A DNA stretch of 64,000 nt from Flavobacterium sp. HBTb2-11-1 (lineage in GTDB: Bacteria > Bacteroidota > Bacteroidia > Flavobacteriales > Flavobacteriaceae): NCBI RefSeq assembly GCF_009826975.1, contig NZ_WUMO01000003.1, positions 124,001 to 188,000 on the forward strand, read 5' to 3'. The position numbers were made by a program, and so were the translations under genes. Shown here in pieces: positions 39,119-49,041 of the stretch. A model generated the notes under the pieces. It saw nothing but the letters and a program-made list of their open reading frames with translations. It ran no database searches and was not told where the DNA came from. Within the stretch, counting starts at the first letter, position 1. Each line of letters begins with the position of its first letter.

Positions 39119-41578
39119 ATGATTAAGAAATTAATAAGCGGTGCTTTTTTGTCCATACTTTTAACCACAAACGGGCAAGCACAATCAGTTCAAAATGCTG
39201 ATAAACAAATAGTAAAAGTCGATTTTGACTTTTTTCAAAGAAGACTAGAAGAGGTTCACGATCCGAGTTATGATTCTTGGGTGATTAATGAAGGAAAAGA
39301 AGCTGAAAAATCATTTAATAATGTGTCATTTAAGCTAAAAGGAAACTTTACTTCAAAATGGTACAAAGTGGGTATGAACGCTCCGTTTTACAATAAATTG
39401 GGAAGCGACGGACTGATAACAGCTGAAAATTTAGAGTTAAAAATCAGCGGTTTGAAAGAAGGAAAACATACACTTTTGACATTTCATAACGCTTTTGATG
39501 TGATTACAGGCAAAACTTTTTCTCCAATCAGAATTTTCGTAAACGGAAAACTTCTAGAAACGGTAAACGCTAGTCAGAGAGCCAATGCAAAAGTAGATGC
39601 ATCAATGGCTTATATTACTTTTAATGCTGAAAAAGGCAAGGATGTAATCATTCGTTTTGAAATTGATCCAACAACGAATCTGGATATTGTAAAACAAATT
39701 GTAATCAACGGTTTTGAAATTGATACACCAAATTTAATGAATCAGGCACGTACACCAGAACCAAAAAATAGAGACGAGCATGTTGAAGTAGCTAAAAATG
39801 TGATTTTGAAATGGGATGCTCCAAAAAATGTAGTGGCTCATAAATTGTATTTTGGTTTAGACCAAAATGCCGTGGCAAACGCAACAGAATCTTCAAAAGA
39901 ATTCAAAGGAAAATTAACAGACAAAAGTTTCTCTGTTTCAGATTTATACAGCGGTTCAACGTATTATTGGAGAGTAGATGAAGTAGATAACAATGGAGAA
40001 GTGACTTTGGGAAATGTGTGGTCGTTTAAACCTGCTCAATTGGCTTTTCCGGGAGCTGAAGGTTATGGGCGTTATGCTGTTGGTGGTCGTGGCGGAAAAG
40101 TGGTTGAAGTTACCAACCTAAACGATGATGGCCCGGGAAGTTTGCGCGACGCTATTAATCAGGAAATTGGGCCTAGAACGATTGTTTTTAATGTGTCGGG
40201 AAATATTAAACTGGCTTCGAGATTAGTGGTAAATCAGCCGTATATTACCATTGCTGGACAAACAGCTCCAGGCGAAGGAATCACGATCAGTAGAGCACCA
40301 ATCGGATTAACTGGAAATGATGGTGTAATTCGATTTTTGAAAGTAAGAATCGGAGGCGGAACTACTTTTGATGGAATGGGATTAACGGGAGCAGATTATA
40401 GTATTATAGACCACTGTTCGATCAGCTGGACTATTGATGAATCGTTTAGTTCGCGTGGTGCGCACCATATTACGTTGCAGCGAACTTTAATTTCTGAAGC
40501 TTTAAATGTAGCGGGTCACGACAAATACGAAGCAGGAAAAATGCATGGATATGCGGCTACAATTGGCGGTGATATCGGAAGTTTTCATCACAATTTGCTG
40601 GCTCATAACTATGGAAGAAACTGGAGTATTGGCGGTGGTTTAAGTGGTGACGGATTTTATACAGGAAGATTGGATATTCGTAATAATGTCGTTTACAACT
40701 GGGGGAAAAGAACAACAGATGGTGGTGCAAATGAGGTGAATTTTGTAAACAATTATTACAAACCAGGTGCTTCAACTGGAATTTTTGTGGCGTTAAATGC
40801 ACAGCATGAAGGAGTTGGAAAAGGAATGCAACGTTACTATTTTGATGGAAATGTCATGCCAGGTTACTTCGACGAAAGAACGCAGGATAAGGGAAGAAAA
40901 ATGACTGTTACCAACAAAGAAATGGTTAATTATGAAACTTTCGTTAACAAACCATTTTTTGAATCTTATGTACAAACACAATCCGCTAAAGGGGCTTATA
41001 AAAATGTACTTTCGGATGTTGGGGCAAATCAACCCTATTTTGATAAGCACGATAACCGAATCATAAATGAAACGTTAAAAGGCACATTCACTTATAAAGG
41101 AAGCAAAAGCGGTTTAGGCGGAATGATTGATAATGAAGCAGATGCTGGAGGATGGCCAAACTTTCCGTCAGAAACTCGTCCCGCAGATTGGGATACAGAT
41201 CATGATGGATTGCCAAATTGGTGGGAGAAAGCTTTGGGTTTAAATGAAAATTCGCCAGCAGGAGATTTTTCAGATGCCAATTCAGATGTGGATAAAGACG
41301 GATTCACACAATTGGATAATTATTTAGATTGGTTAGCTCAGCCTCATTATTTTATCGATTTGAAAGATAAAAAGGTTTTAGCTGCTTCCGATTTTTTCAA
41401 AGGATATGAAAACAAACCAGTTTACACTTTCTCTGAAGTTAAAAACGGAAAAGTAAATTTAAAGGGCAAAGAAATTCAGTTCATGGCTTCAGAAAAAGGT
41501 TTTGCATCTTTTGTACTAACAGTAAAAGATGCCGAAGGAGATTCAATGAGCAGAACGATAAATTTCTTTGTAAAATAA
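39119..41578 (+). CDS. Secreted multidomain PL1 pectate lyase
   Basis: An 819-aa protein, 15 nt after the GH95-like gene. Signal peptide to about 22 (LLTTNGQAQ). Residues about 30-205 form a beta-sandwich (malectin/CBM-like) and about 220-305 a fibronectin-III-like domain (WDAPKNVVAHKLYFG, YYWRVDEVDNNGEV). The PL1 beta-helix begins FPGAEGYGRYAVGGRGGKVVEVTNLNDDGPGSLRDA. It has ITIAGQTAPGEGITI, DHCSISWTIDES (the conserved DHCS active-site strand) and DTDHDGLPNWWEKALG, a calcium-binding-like tail, near 690-705. Cleaves polygalacturonate by beta-elimination. It is much longer than the two other PL1s at 51147 and 53702. Confidence 0.88.
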   Translation: MIKKLISGAFLSILLTTNGQAQSVQNADKQIVKVDFDFFQRRLEEVHDPSYDSWVINEGKEAEKSFNNVSFKLKGNFTSKWYKVGMNAPFYNKLGSDGLITAENLELKISGLKEGKHTLLTFHNAFDVITGKTFSPIRIFVNGKLLETVNASQRANAKVDASMAYITFNAEKGKDVIIRFEIDPTTNLDIVKQIVINGFEIDTPNLMNQARTPEPKNRDEHVEVAKNVILKWDAPKNVVAHKLYFGLDQNAVANATESSKEFKGKLTDKSFSVSDLYSGSTYYWRVDEVDNNGEVTLGNVWSFKPAQLAFPGAEGYGRYAVGGRGGKVVEVTNLNDDGPGSLRDAINQEIGPRTIVFNVSGNIKLASRLVVNQPYITIAGQTAPGEGITISRAPIGLTGNDGVIRFLKVRIGGGTTFDGMGLTGADYSIIDHCSISWTIDESFSSRGAHHITLQRTLISEALNVAGHDKYEAGKMHGYAATIGGDIGSFHHNLLAHNYGRNWSIGGGLSGDGFYTGRLDIRNNVVYNWGKRTTDGGANEVNFVNNYYKPGASTGIFVALNAQHEGVGKGMQRYYFDGNVMPGYFDERTQDKGRKMTVTNKEMVNYETFVNKPFFESYVQTQSAKGAYKNVLSDVGANQPYFDKHDNRIINETLKGTFTYKGSKSGLGGMIDNEADAGGWPNFPSETRPADWDTDHDGLPNWWEKALGLNENSPAGDFSDANSDVDKDGFTQLDNYLDWLAQPHYFIDLKDKKVLAASDFFKGYENKPVYTFSEVKNGKVNLKGKEIQFMASEKGFASFVLTVKDAEGDSMSRTINFFVK

Positions 41579-41580
41579 AA

Positions 41581-41840
41581 AGATTTCACGCAGATTTAGC
41601 GGATTAAAGTCGATCTGCGCAAATTTTATTCTAAGAGGAAAGAAATAAAAAATATCTGCTAGATCTGCGGAATTGCGGGAAAAAATAATCTCTCGCAGAT
41701 TTAGCAGATTACACAGATTTATTTAAATAAAAATCTATTTGAATCAGCTTAAATCTTTTTTAAATCTGCGTGAAACAAAATTTAGAAAATAAAAATCCGC
41801 GTTTAATCTACGTCTTTACGAAGTAAATCCGTTTTATCCG
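41581..41840. repeat. CGCAGATTTAGCGGATT repeat field
   Basis: The 282-nt gap before the GH127 gene consists of alternating CACGCAGATTTAGC and AATCTGCGTGAAAC type words in both orientations, able to fold into stacked imperfect hairpins. The right end (ACGTCTTTACGAAGTAAATCCG) is the complement of a word near 21665. No promoter seen. Confidence 0.7.
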
Positions 41841-41860
41841 CGTACCAAAAAATATTCAAA

Positions 41861-43876
41861 ATGAAAAAGAACATCATCCTATCCTCTTTATTTTTTTCGA
41901 CTGTAATCTTTGCTCAGAACAAAGGTTTAGTGGCGAATTCACAAAGTCCCTATTCAAAATTGCAAAGCGTAGGCTTACAAGACGTAAAATGGACAAACGG
42001 ATTTTGGAAAGAGCAATTTGATGTAGAAACTAAAAATACCTTGCCGTATATGTGGGATTTGTACCATAGCGAGACTTCTCATTCGTACAAAAACTTCGAA
42101 ATTGCTGCAGGATTAGACAAAGGAACTTTCAAAGGACCTTCCTTTCATGATGGTGATTTCTACAAGATTTTTGAAGGAATGGCGGCGACTTATGCTGTTA
42201 CAAAAGACAAAAAACTCGATGCCGAAATGGATAAAGCTATTGCGCTTTTCGCGAAAGTACAGCGTAAAGACGGTTATATTCATACTCCCGTTTTAATTGA
42301 CGAGCGCTGGGGAACTTTAGGTCCGGAGGAATTGAAAAAGCAATTGGGTTTTGAGAAATACAATATGGGACATTTAATGACTGCGGCCTGCATTCATTAT
42401 CGTGCTACAGGAAAAGCAAATTTCTTGAATATCGCCAAAGGAGTTGCTGATTTCTTGTATGATTTCTATAAAAAAGCTTCGCCAGAATTGGCTAGAAATG
42501 CGATTTGTCCGTCTCATTATATGGGAATTGTCGAAATGTACAGAACAGTAAAAGATCCGAAATATCTGGAATTGGCTAATAATCTGATTGACATTCGCGG
42601 AACTACGAATGATGGAACCGATGATAATCAAGATAGAGTTCCGTTTAGACAGCAGACTACGGCAATGGGTCACGCGGTGAGAGCGAATTATCTGTATGCA
42701 GGAGTTGCCGATTTATATGCCGAAACAGGCGAAAAGAAATTACTAGACAATTTAGAATCGATTTGGGATGATGTAACTTATCGTAAAATGTACATCACAG
42801 GAGGCTGTGGTTCTTTATACGATGGTGTTTCTCCAGACGGAACTTCTTATGATCCATCTGTCGTTCAGAAAATTCATCAGGCTTACGGAAGACCTTTTCA
42901 ATTGCCAAATGCAACGGCTCACACAGAAACTTGTGCGAATATTGGAAACGTTTTATGGAACTGGAGAATGCTTCAAATTACAGGAGATGCTAAATATGCT
43001 GATATTGTAGAATTGGCACTTTACAACAGTGTACTTTCTGGAATGAATTTAGAAGGAGATAAATTCTTGTACAACAATCCGTTGAATGTTTCTAACCATC
43101 TGCCGTTTCATCAAAGATGGGGAAATGTGCGTGAAGGTTATATCGCTTTATCCAACTGCTGTGCGCCAAACGTAACGAGAACAATTGCTGAAGTTGGAAA
43201 TTATGCTTACAATATTTCGAAAGATGGTTTGTATGTAAATTTATACGGAAGTAATCAGTTGAAAACAAAATCTTTAAACGGAGAAGAAATTGAAATTGAA
43301 CAGCAAACCAATTATCCGTGGGACGGAAAAATAACTTTGAAAATCATTAAAGCTCCAAAAGATCTGCAGGCTTTCTTTTTAAGAATTCCGGGTTGGAGTC
43401 AAAATGCGGAAGTTTTGGTTAATAATTCAAAAGTTTCAGACAAAATTGTTTCAGGAACTTATTTGAAATTAAATCAAAAATGGAAAAAAGGTGATGTTAT
43501 CGAATTGAATCTTCCAATGCCGGTTGAGTTGATGGAAGCCAATCCGTTAGTAGAAGAAGTTAAAAATCAAGTTGCAGTAAAAAGAGGACCTTTAGTGTAT
43601 TGTTTAGAATCAGATCAATTGCCAGCAAATTCAAGTGTAAACGATGTGATTTTAAATTTGAATTCTGATTTTAAAACTGATTTTACGGAATTGAAAAACA
43701 GAAAATTAGTTACCATTGAAGCGACTTCGAAAATTTCCTCTGGTAATTCTTGGAATAAAACGCTTTATAAACCTATTTCAACAAAAGACGGAAAATCGGT
43801 AACTGTAAAATTGATACCGTATTTTGCGTGGGGAAACAAAGGACAGGGAGAAATGACGGTTTGGATGTCGCATTAA
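41861..43876 (+). CDS. Secreted GH127 beta-L-arabinofuranosidase-family enzyme
   Basis: A 671-aa enzyme with a signal peptide (MKKNIILSSLFFSTVIFAQ). It has an (alpha/alpha)6 barrel and beta-sandwich tail, and opens VGLQDVKWTNGFWKEQFDVETKNTLPYMWDLY. All the zinc-thiolate active-site residues of HypBA1 are visible: E356 and C358 (TAHTETCAN) and C433-C434 (LSNCCAPN), where one Cys is the nucleophile. GH127 members remove beta-L-arabinofuranose or related sugars; some relatives (GH137/142/146) act on pectin side chains. It sits between PL1 and CE8 genes. Confidence 0.9.
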   Translation: MKKNIILSSLFFSTVIFAQNKGLVANSQSPYSKLQSVGLQDVKWTNGFWKEQFDVETKNTLPYMWDLYHSETSHSYKNFEIAAGLDKGTFKGPSFHDGDFYKIFEGMAATYAVTKDKKLDAEMDKAIALFAKVQRKDGYIHTPVLIDERWGTLGPEELKKQLGFEKYNMGHLMTAACIHYRATGKANFLNIAKGVADFLYDFYKKASPELARNAICPSHYMGIVEMYRTVKDPKYLELANNLIDIRGTTNDGTDDNQDRVPFRQQTTAMGHAVRANYLYAGVADLYAETGEKKLLDNLESIWDDVTYRKMYITGGCGSLYDGVSPDGTSYDPSVVQKIHQAYGRPFQLPNATAHTETCANIGNVLWNWRMLQITGDAKYADIVELALYNSVLSGMNLEGDKFLYNNPLNVSNHLPFHQRWGNVREGYIALSNCCAPNVTRTIAEVGNYAYNISKDGLYVNLYGSNQLKTKSLNGEEIEIEQQTNYPWDGKITLKIIKAPKDLQAFFLRIPGWSQNAEVLVNNSKVSDKIVSGTYLKLNQKWKKGDVIELNLPMPVELMEANPLVEEVKNQVAVKRGPLVYCLESDQLPANSSVNDVILNLNSDFKTDFTELKNRKLVTIEATSKISSGNSWNKTLYKPISTKDGKSVTVKLIPYFAWGNKGQGEMTVWMSH

Positions 43877-43901
43877 AATTATATATAGATTCCTGTTTTT
43901 T

Positions 43902-43987
43902 CGTAGAGACGCACTGCAGTGCGTCTACGTCATGTGTATCAAACATTGTTGTTACGTTGCGTAAGATGCACTGCGGTGCGCCTCTAC
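43902..43987. repeat. GACGCACTGCAGTGCGTC palindromic element
   Basis: A perfect 18-bp palindrome inside a 28-bp stem (43902-43929) is followed by a diverged copy (GATGCACTGCGGTGCGCCTC) ending at 43987. The two form an outer inverted repeat (GTAGAGACGC...GCCTCTAC). GC-rich relative to its surroundings. Placed between GH127 and CE8, probably as an RNA-structure element. Confidence 0.8.
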
Positions 43988-44024
43988 AGATAAACTCTGT
44001 CTATAAATCCTAACATTAAATAAT

Positions 44025-45011
44025 ATGAAATTTATTCTGGCTTTATTTTTAATAACAACACTTTCTCTATCAGCCCAAACGCTCGATAATAAACTAGCGT
44101 TAACTGTTGCTCAGGATGGTTCTGGAGATTTTAAAACCATCCAAGAAGCGATAAATAATGTAAAAGACAATTCAGAAAGACGCGTTATAATAACTATAAA
44201 GCCAGGAAAATATGTGGAGAAATTGGAAATTCCAATTTCTAAAACATTCATAACCTTAAAAGGAACAGACAGAAATAAAACCATTATTTCATTTGACGAT
44301 TATTCTGGAAAACCGCTTCGTGAACCAGATCCATCAGGGAAAAAGGAATTTGGAACATCAACATCTTATTCCTTCTTAATCAAAGGAAACGATTGCATGC
44401 TGGAAAATCTTACTGTTGAAAATTCAGCAGGAAGAGTAGGACAGGCGGTTGCTTTACATATTAAAAGTGATAGAGTTGTTGTCAAGAATTGCGATCTTTT
44501 AGGGAATCAGGATACGCTTTATTTATCAGAAGGAAACACCAGAACTTATTTTGAAAATTGCTTTATCAACGGAACGACCGATTTTATTTTTGGAGCTGCA
44601 ACGGCATATTTTTACAAATGTACGATTGAAAGCTTAATAAACTCTTATATCACCGCAGCTTCAACGCCCCAAGGGCAAGCTTATGGTTTTGTTTTCGTAG
44701 ATTGTAAATTAACTGCAAAAGACAAATCAGTAGATAATGTGTTTTTAGGAAGACCTTGGAGACCTTATGCGCAAACCGTTTTCATTAATACAGATGTAGG
44801 TTCGCACATTATTCCCGAAGGCTGGAATGCTTGGATTGATTCGCGATTTCCTGATAAAGACAAAACAGCTTATTACGCTGAATATGGAAGTAAAGGAGCG
44901 AGTGCAAAAAGTATTTCGCAACGTGTATCATGGTCGCATCAGCTAAAAAAACAGGATATTCAAAAATATGATAGAGATTCAGTTTTAAACGGATGGAATC
45001 CGAATAAGTAA
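44025..45011 (+). CDS. Secreted CE8 pectin methylesterase
   Basis: A 328-aa enzyme, standard CE8 length, with a signal peptide (FLITTLSLSAQ to about 18). The right-handed beta-helix begins VAQDGSGDFKTIQEAIN. Catalytic residues are all seen: Q140 (VGQAVAL), D163 (GNQDTLY), D186 (GTTDFIFGAATAYF) and R243-W245 (LGRPWRPYAQT). It removes methyl esters from homogalacturonan, allowing pectate lyases and GH28 enzymes to act. It is the last gene before the long gap upstream of the SusC gene and is followed by a terminator. Confidence 0.93.
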   Translation: MKFILALFLITTLSLSAQTLDNKLALTVAQDGSGDFKTIQEAINNVKDNSERRVIITIKPGKYVEKLEIPISKTFITLKGTDRNKTIISFDDYSGKPLREPDPSGKKEFGTSTSYSFLIKGNDCMLENLTVENSAGRVGQAVALHIKSDRVVVKNCDLLGNQDTLYLSEGNTRTYFENCFINGTTDFIFGAATAYFYKCTIESLINSYITAASTPQGQAYGFVFVDCKLTAKDKSVDNVFLGRPWRPYAQTVFINTDVGSHIIPEGWNAWIDSRFPDKDKTAYYAEYGSKGASAKSISQRVSWSHQLKKQDIQKYDRDSVLNGWNPNK

Positions 45012-45037
45012 AAATAATATTTAATAAATTGAAGCTA

Positions 45038-45070
45038 GCTCGCTAAATATAAGATTTGGCGGGCTTTTTT
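45038..45070 (+). terminator. Intrinsic terminator after the CE8 gene
   Basis: Stem GCTCGCTAAAT (45038-45048) with ATTTGGCGGGC (45054-45064; two G-T pairs), 5-nt loop, then six Ts. It closes the first half of the PUL before the separate SusC promoter. Confidence 0.85.
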
Positions 45071-45506
45071 GTTTTTCTTTTAAAAGTGAAAAATCAGAAA
45101 TTAGCCGTTTACATTTTGTTGGTCAGAATTTACGTTTAAAAAAATGTTCTTTTATTAAAAAATATTAATGTTTTTTTTGGAGTTGTGTAAAAGTGTCCTG
45201 TTGATTTTTTTGTAAGTTTTTTAAAGTAAAAAAAATATACTCTGAGTATTTTTCTCTATCGTTTTCGTAAAAAATCGTATTTTATAAGCTGTTATTTATC
45301 AGATGCTACAGTGTTGTGTTTTGAAGAATGTATACTATATGTTTATTTTTGATAACAATCTTATTGTTTTTTATTCAAAATGTGTTTGTATATTTTATTT
45401 TAAGCAAACAATTGTCTTAATTATTTTGGTTCGTCTATTTTTTCCATTCGTTTTTTATTAATATTGTTTTTTTTGAGTTATTTTTTTTGAAATAACATGA
45501 TTAAAA
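45071..45506. other. Long AT-rich region upstream of the SusC promoter
   Basis: No gene or RNA is recognised here. The sequence is extremely AT-rich with repeated T-runs, consistent with a curved or easily melted upstream region. The dispersed palindromes that fill other PUL gaps are absent, consistent with this being a genuine regulatory region. Confidence 0.5.
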
Positions 45507-45551
45507 CAGGATAGAGCAGGACGGTAATAATGTGTCATCATCATATTTTTG
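45507..45551 (+). promoter_or_regulatory. CAGGA direct repeat plus -7 box (PUL activator promoter 3)
   Basis: CAGGA at 45507-45511 and 45517-45521, then 22 nt, then TATTTTTG (45544-45551), a full match to TAnnTTTG. No TTG at -33. The SusC start is 132 nt after the box, giving a long leader. CAGGATAGNGCAGG is shared with the GH78 promoter. Confidence 0.75.
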
Positions 45552-45683
45552 GAATACTAAAATAAATGTGTTTTAGACATTTAATAAAATTAATTTAATA
45601 TTCCGTTAAGAAAAATTTTGTTAATAGCTGGGGCGCATTAAACATGACTAACTAACATTAATAACCTAACCAAAAAAACATTT

Positions 45684-48600
45684 ATGAAACAAGCACTTAT
45701 AAAAAGATGTAGTTTTCTTTTGTTTACACTGATGAGTGTATTGAGTTATGCTCAAAGTAATCAAGTTACAGTAACTGGAGCTGTTACAGATAATGTATCA
45801 GGGCTTCTTCCAGGAGTAAACGTGACAGAGAAATCTACAAAGAATACAGTTACAACAGATTTTAATGGTAAGTATCAGATTAAAGTAAAACCAGGTGCTA
45901 CTTTGGTATTTTCATTTATTGGAATGAAAAAATTAGAAATTCCAGTTAACGGACGCGCAATAGTAGATGCAAAATTATCTGAAGATTCTAATGTACTGGA
46001 TGATATTGTAGTTGTAGCATACGGGACCCAGAAAAAGAATAATGTTACAGGAGCAATTGTTACCTTAAAACCAGATGATTTTCAGGATTTACCTGTTTCA
46101 AATTTATCTGAGGCATTAAGAGGTTTGACACCAGGTTTAAATGTTGATGGTGGAGCTGGACGTCCTGGAGATGCTGCAACTCTTCAGATTCGTCAAACTT
46201 TTGGTTTCTCAAAAGATGGTAATTCATCTATTCCATTGGTAGTTATTGACGACATGGTGCAGATTGATCCTCAAAACGGGAAGCCTACGTTAGAGACTTT
46301 TAATCAATTGGATCCTTCAGAAATTGAAAGCATGACAGTTTTAAAAGACGGTTCAGCGGCAATTTATGGATCGAGAGCTTCACAAGGAGCTATTATTGTG
46401 AAGACTAAAAGAGGAAAATCAGGGAAACCAAAATTTACTTATTACAGCCAATATTCTTTCAATGATGCAGTAAGCCATGGTAAAACAATGAGTGCTTATG
46501 AGCATGGAATTTGGAAAAATAGATTTTTGAATTCAAATCTAGATCCTGTAGCATCTAAATATTTTTCTGCTGCAGAACTAGAACAAATGAAAAGTCTAGA
46601 TTATGATTGGCTTAAAAAAGCTTGGAAACCAGCTACACAACAAAGACAGTCACTTTCTGCAAGTGGCGGAACTGAAAAAGCTACGTATTTTGCTGGTATT
46701 ACCTACTTTGATCAAGGACCGAACTTAGGAGAGCAGGATTATAAAAAATGGAATTTCAGAACAGGAACAAATATTAAAATCTCTCAAGATTTAGAATTTT
46801 CTGCGTCGGTTTCTGCTATTACAACAGATGTTACTAAATCATACACTAAATCTTCAGCAAATTTAAATGATAGCAGTTTTGGTTCAGCCGCTGGAGGTGA
46901 ACAAGCAGATTATGCTTATTTATTACATATGCCAAAGTACGTTCCTTGGGATACTACAATAAATGGCCAAACGTATTGGGTGTCTCCTTTTCCACGTTCA
47001 GATCGTAATTTAGGAAGTGCAAACGCTAATACCACTATTGCAGGATGGAACTATTTTGCAGCTTTAGATGCTGGAAAACAAATTGAAGAGCAATTTTCAT
47101 ATAATGTGAATTTATCTTTGGAGTATAAGTTGCCATTTATAAAAGGTCTAAGTGTAAAAGGGAGTTTTGCAAGAAGCCAGTCAAGTAGTTATACAGAGCA
47201 GTTTCAGCTACCTTATGATTTACTAAGAATTGCCAATCATGAAAAGCAAGATAACCACCTTTTAACTGCAAGTTCAGAGTTTGCAAATGGTGGAAAACCA
47301 GACACAAATACACGCGGCTCAAGAGCATATTATACTACAGATTTGGATAAATTAATCCAAGCTAACTTTTTTGCAACATACGCGAGAACATTTGGAAATC
47401 ATAATGTATCAGCAATGTTTGGTTATGAGCAATCAGAAGCTTGGAACAAAAGAGTTCGTTTAGCTTATGAAGGAACTTCAAAAGACTTTTTAGGAAATAG
47501 TACTACTGCTGGACCTATAAGCACAAACTCAGAAGCTGTGAAAGTGGAGTCAGGTACTCAGTCTTACCTTGGACGTTTAAACTATAACTTTAAAGACAAA
47601 TACCTTGTTGAGTTTATATTTAGGAGTGATGCTTCTACTAAGTTTGCACCGCAAAACTATTGGGGCTTTTTCCCAGGTGCTCAATTAGGATGGGTGGTCT
47701 CTAGAGAAGATTGGTTTACTGAGAATGTTTCTTGGATTAATAATTTAAAATTACGTTACTCAATCGGAAAAACAGGTAAGGACAATATTGATTATTGGAG
47801 ATGGCTTCAGTTTTATGAGCCATTGGCAGACAAGGGAGCACAATTTGGAGGGAATGGAGGTCTTTTAGGAGGTGGAATTACACCACGTCCAAATCCAAAT
47901 GAAGACGTGCATTGGGATACTACAATTAAAAATAATATTGGTATAGATGTGGCCTTCCTTAAAAACAGACTACAAATTTCTGCAGATTACTACTATGATA
48001 AAACAACAGACGCTTTGATTGGATTGGCAGGTGAAGCAGGTACTCCAATTACTGTTGGAGGTGGTTTTGCAGAAGTGAATTATGCTGCGGTTGATAGCTG
48101 GGGAAGTGAGTTTAGTTTAAACTGGAATGATAAAATTAAGGAAAACTTTAGCTATAATGTTGGAATTAACTTTGCGTTTAACAATAATGAAATCAAACAA
48201 TATCCTACACTTGCAAGACCAAATGCAAATATGAATGTAACAGAAGTTGGTCATTCTACGTTTTTTCCTCAATGGGGATTCAAAACTTGGAAAGGAACTT
48301 CAACAGGTGACGGTATCTTAAGAACAGATGAGGATATAGCTAATTATTGGAATTATTTAACAGAGAGAGCTACGGCAGTAGGAGGGGTTCCTAACTATTT
48401 AACTATCAACAATGTAAGTATGATGAGAAAAGGAATGTTGGCTTATGAAGATACGGGAGGTGTTTATAATGCGTCAACAGGCACTCAAGCTGGAGCTGAT
48501 GGTAGAATTATGGCAAATGAAGATTACGTTAAATTGGCAAAAAACAATAGAGTATATGGTTTTACAAGTAATCTTGGATTCAAATATAAAACGTTCTATT

Positions 48601-49022
48601 TTAAAACACAGATTCAAACTTCATGGGGTGGCTACAGATCTATCGACTTAGTAAAACAAGGGGTTGGTTCTGCCCATAACGATTGGTCTCACGAATCTTT
48701 CTGGACAGATATGTACGATGCTACTGATAATCCTAATGGTAAGTATCCTAACATGGCGCAAGAATCTGCTTTAGTTCCATCAGATTTCTGGCAGTTAGAT
48801 ACTTTTAGATGTGTAATTAGAAATATGTCTTTCGGATTTGAACTTCCAAAAGAAGCTATGAAGCAATTAAATATCCAAAAAGCTACTTTAGGTGTAACAG
48901 GTAACAATCTTTGGGATTTATATAATCCTTATCCAAATCATTACAGAAATATGTATGATGATTCAGTTTCAAGATATCCAACTCTTAGAACTTGGTCAAT
49001 TAATTTGAATGTATCATTCTAA
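45684..49022 (+). CDS. SusC-type TonB-dependent outer-membrane transporter
   Basis: An 1112-aa protein. Signal peptide to about 24 (LLFTLMSVLSYAQ), then a carboxypeptidase-regulatory-like domain (VTGAVTDNVSGLLPGVNVTEKSTKNTVTTDFNGKYQIKV). A TonB-box-like stretch (DDIVVVAYGTQKK), plug domain (LSEALRGLTPGLNV, LKDGSAAIYGSRASQGAIIVKTKRG) and 22-strand barrel follow, ending in the aromatic SINLNVSF. Imports oligosaccharides with the adjacent SusD. The pectin enzymes on both sides indicate pectic oligosaccharides. The SusD gene starts 19 nt downstream. Probably induced through the CAGGA-repeat promoter. Confidence 0.95.
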   Translation: MKQALIKRCSFLLFTLMSVLSYAQSNQVTVTGAVTDNVSGLLPGVNVTEKSTKNTVTTDFNGKYQIKVKPGATLVFSFIGMKKLEIPVNGRAIVDAKLSEDSNVLDDIVVVAYGTQKKNNVTGAIVTLKPDDFQDLPVSNLSEALRGLTPGLNVDGGAGRPGDAATLQIRQTFGFSKDGNSSIPLVVIDDMVQIDPQNGKPTLETFNQLDPSEIESMTVLKDGSAAIYGSRASQGAIIVKTKRGKSGKPKFTYYSQYSFNDAVSHGKTMSAYEHGIWKNRFLNSNLDPVASKYFSAAELEQMKSLDYDWLKKAWKPATQQRQSLSASGGTEKATYFAGITYFDQGPNLGEQDYKKWNFRTGTNIKISQDLEFSASVSAITTDVTKSYTKSSANLNDSSFGSAAGGEQADYAYLLHMPKYVPWDTTINGQTYWVSPFPRSDRNLGSANANTTIAGWNYFAALDAGKQIEEQFSYNVNLSLEYKLPFIKGLSVKGSFARSQSSSYTEQFQLPYDLLRIANHEKQDNHLLTASSEFANGGKPDTNTRGSRAYYTTDLDKLIQANFFATYARTFGNHNVSAMFGYEQSEAWNKRVRLAYEGTSKDFLGNSTTAGPISTNSEAVKVESGTQSYLGRLNYNFKDKYLVEFIFRSDASTKFAPQNYWGFFPGAQLGWVVSREDWFTENVSWINNLKLRYSIGKTGKDNIDYWRWLQFYEPLADKGAQFGGNGGLLGGGITPRPNPNEDVHWDTTIKNNIGIDVAFLKNRLQISADYYYDKTTDALIGLAGEAGTPITVGGGFAEVNYAAVDSWGSEFSLNWNDKIKENFSYNVGINFAFNNNEIKQYPTLARPNANMNVTEVGHSTFFPQWGFKTWKGTSTGDGILRTDEDIANYWNYLTERATAVGGVPNYLTINNVSMMRKGMLAYEDTGGVYNASTGTQAGADGRIMANEDYVKLAKNNRVYGFTSNLGFKYKTFYFKTQIQTSWGGYRSIDLVKQGVGSAHNDWSHESFWTDMYDATDNPNGKYPNMAQESALVPSDFWQLDTFRCVIRNMSFGFELPKEAMKQLNIQKATLGVTGNNLWDLYNPYPNHYRNMYDDSVSRYPTLRTWSINLNVSF

Positions 49023-49041
49023 TTTTATTTAAAAAACAATT

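Noticed and set aside
41581..41840. CRISPR-like array from the recurring CGCAGATT words
   Set aside because: Units vary in length and orientation, there are no uniform spacers, and no cas genes are present; these are inverted-repeat fields.
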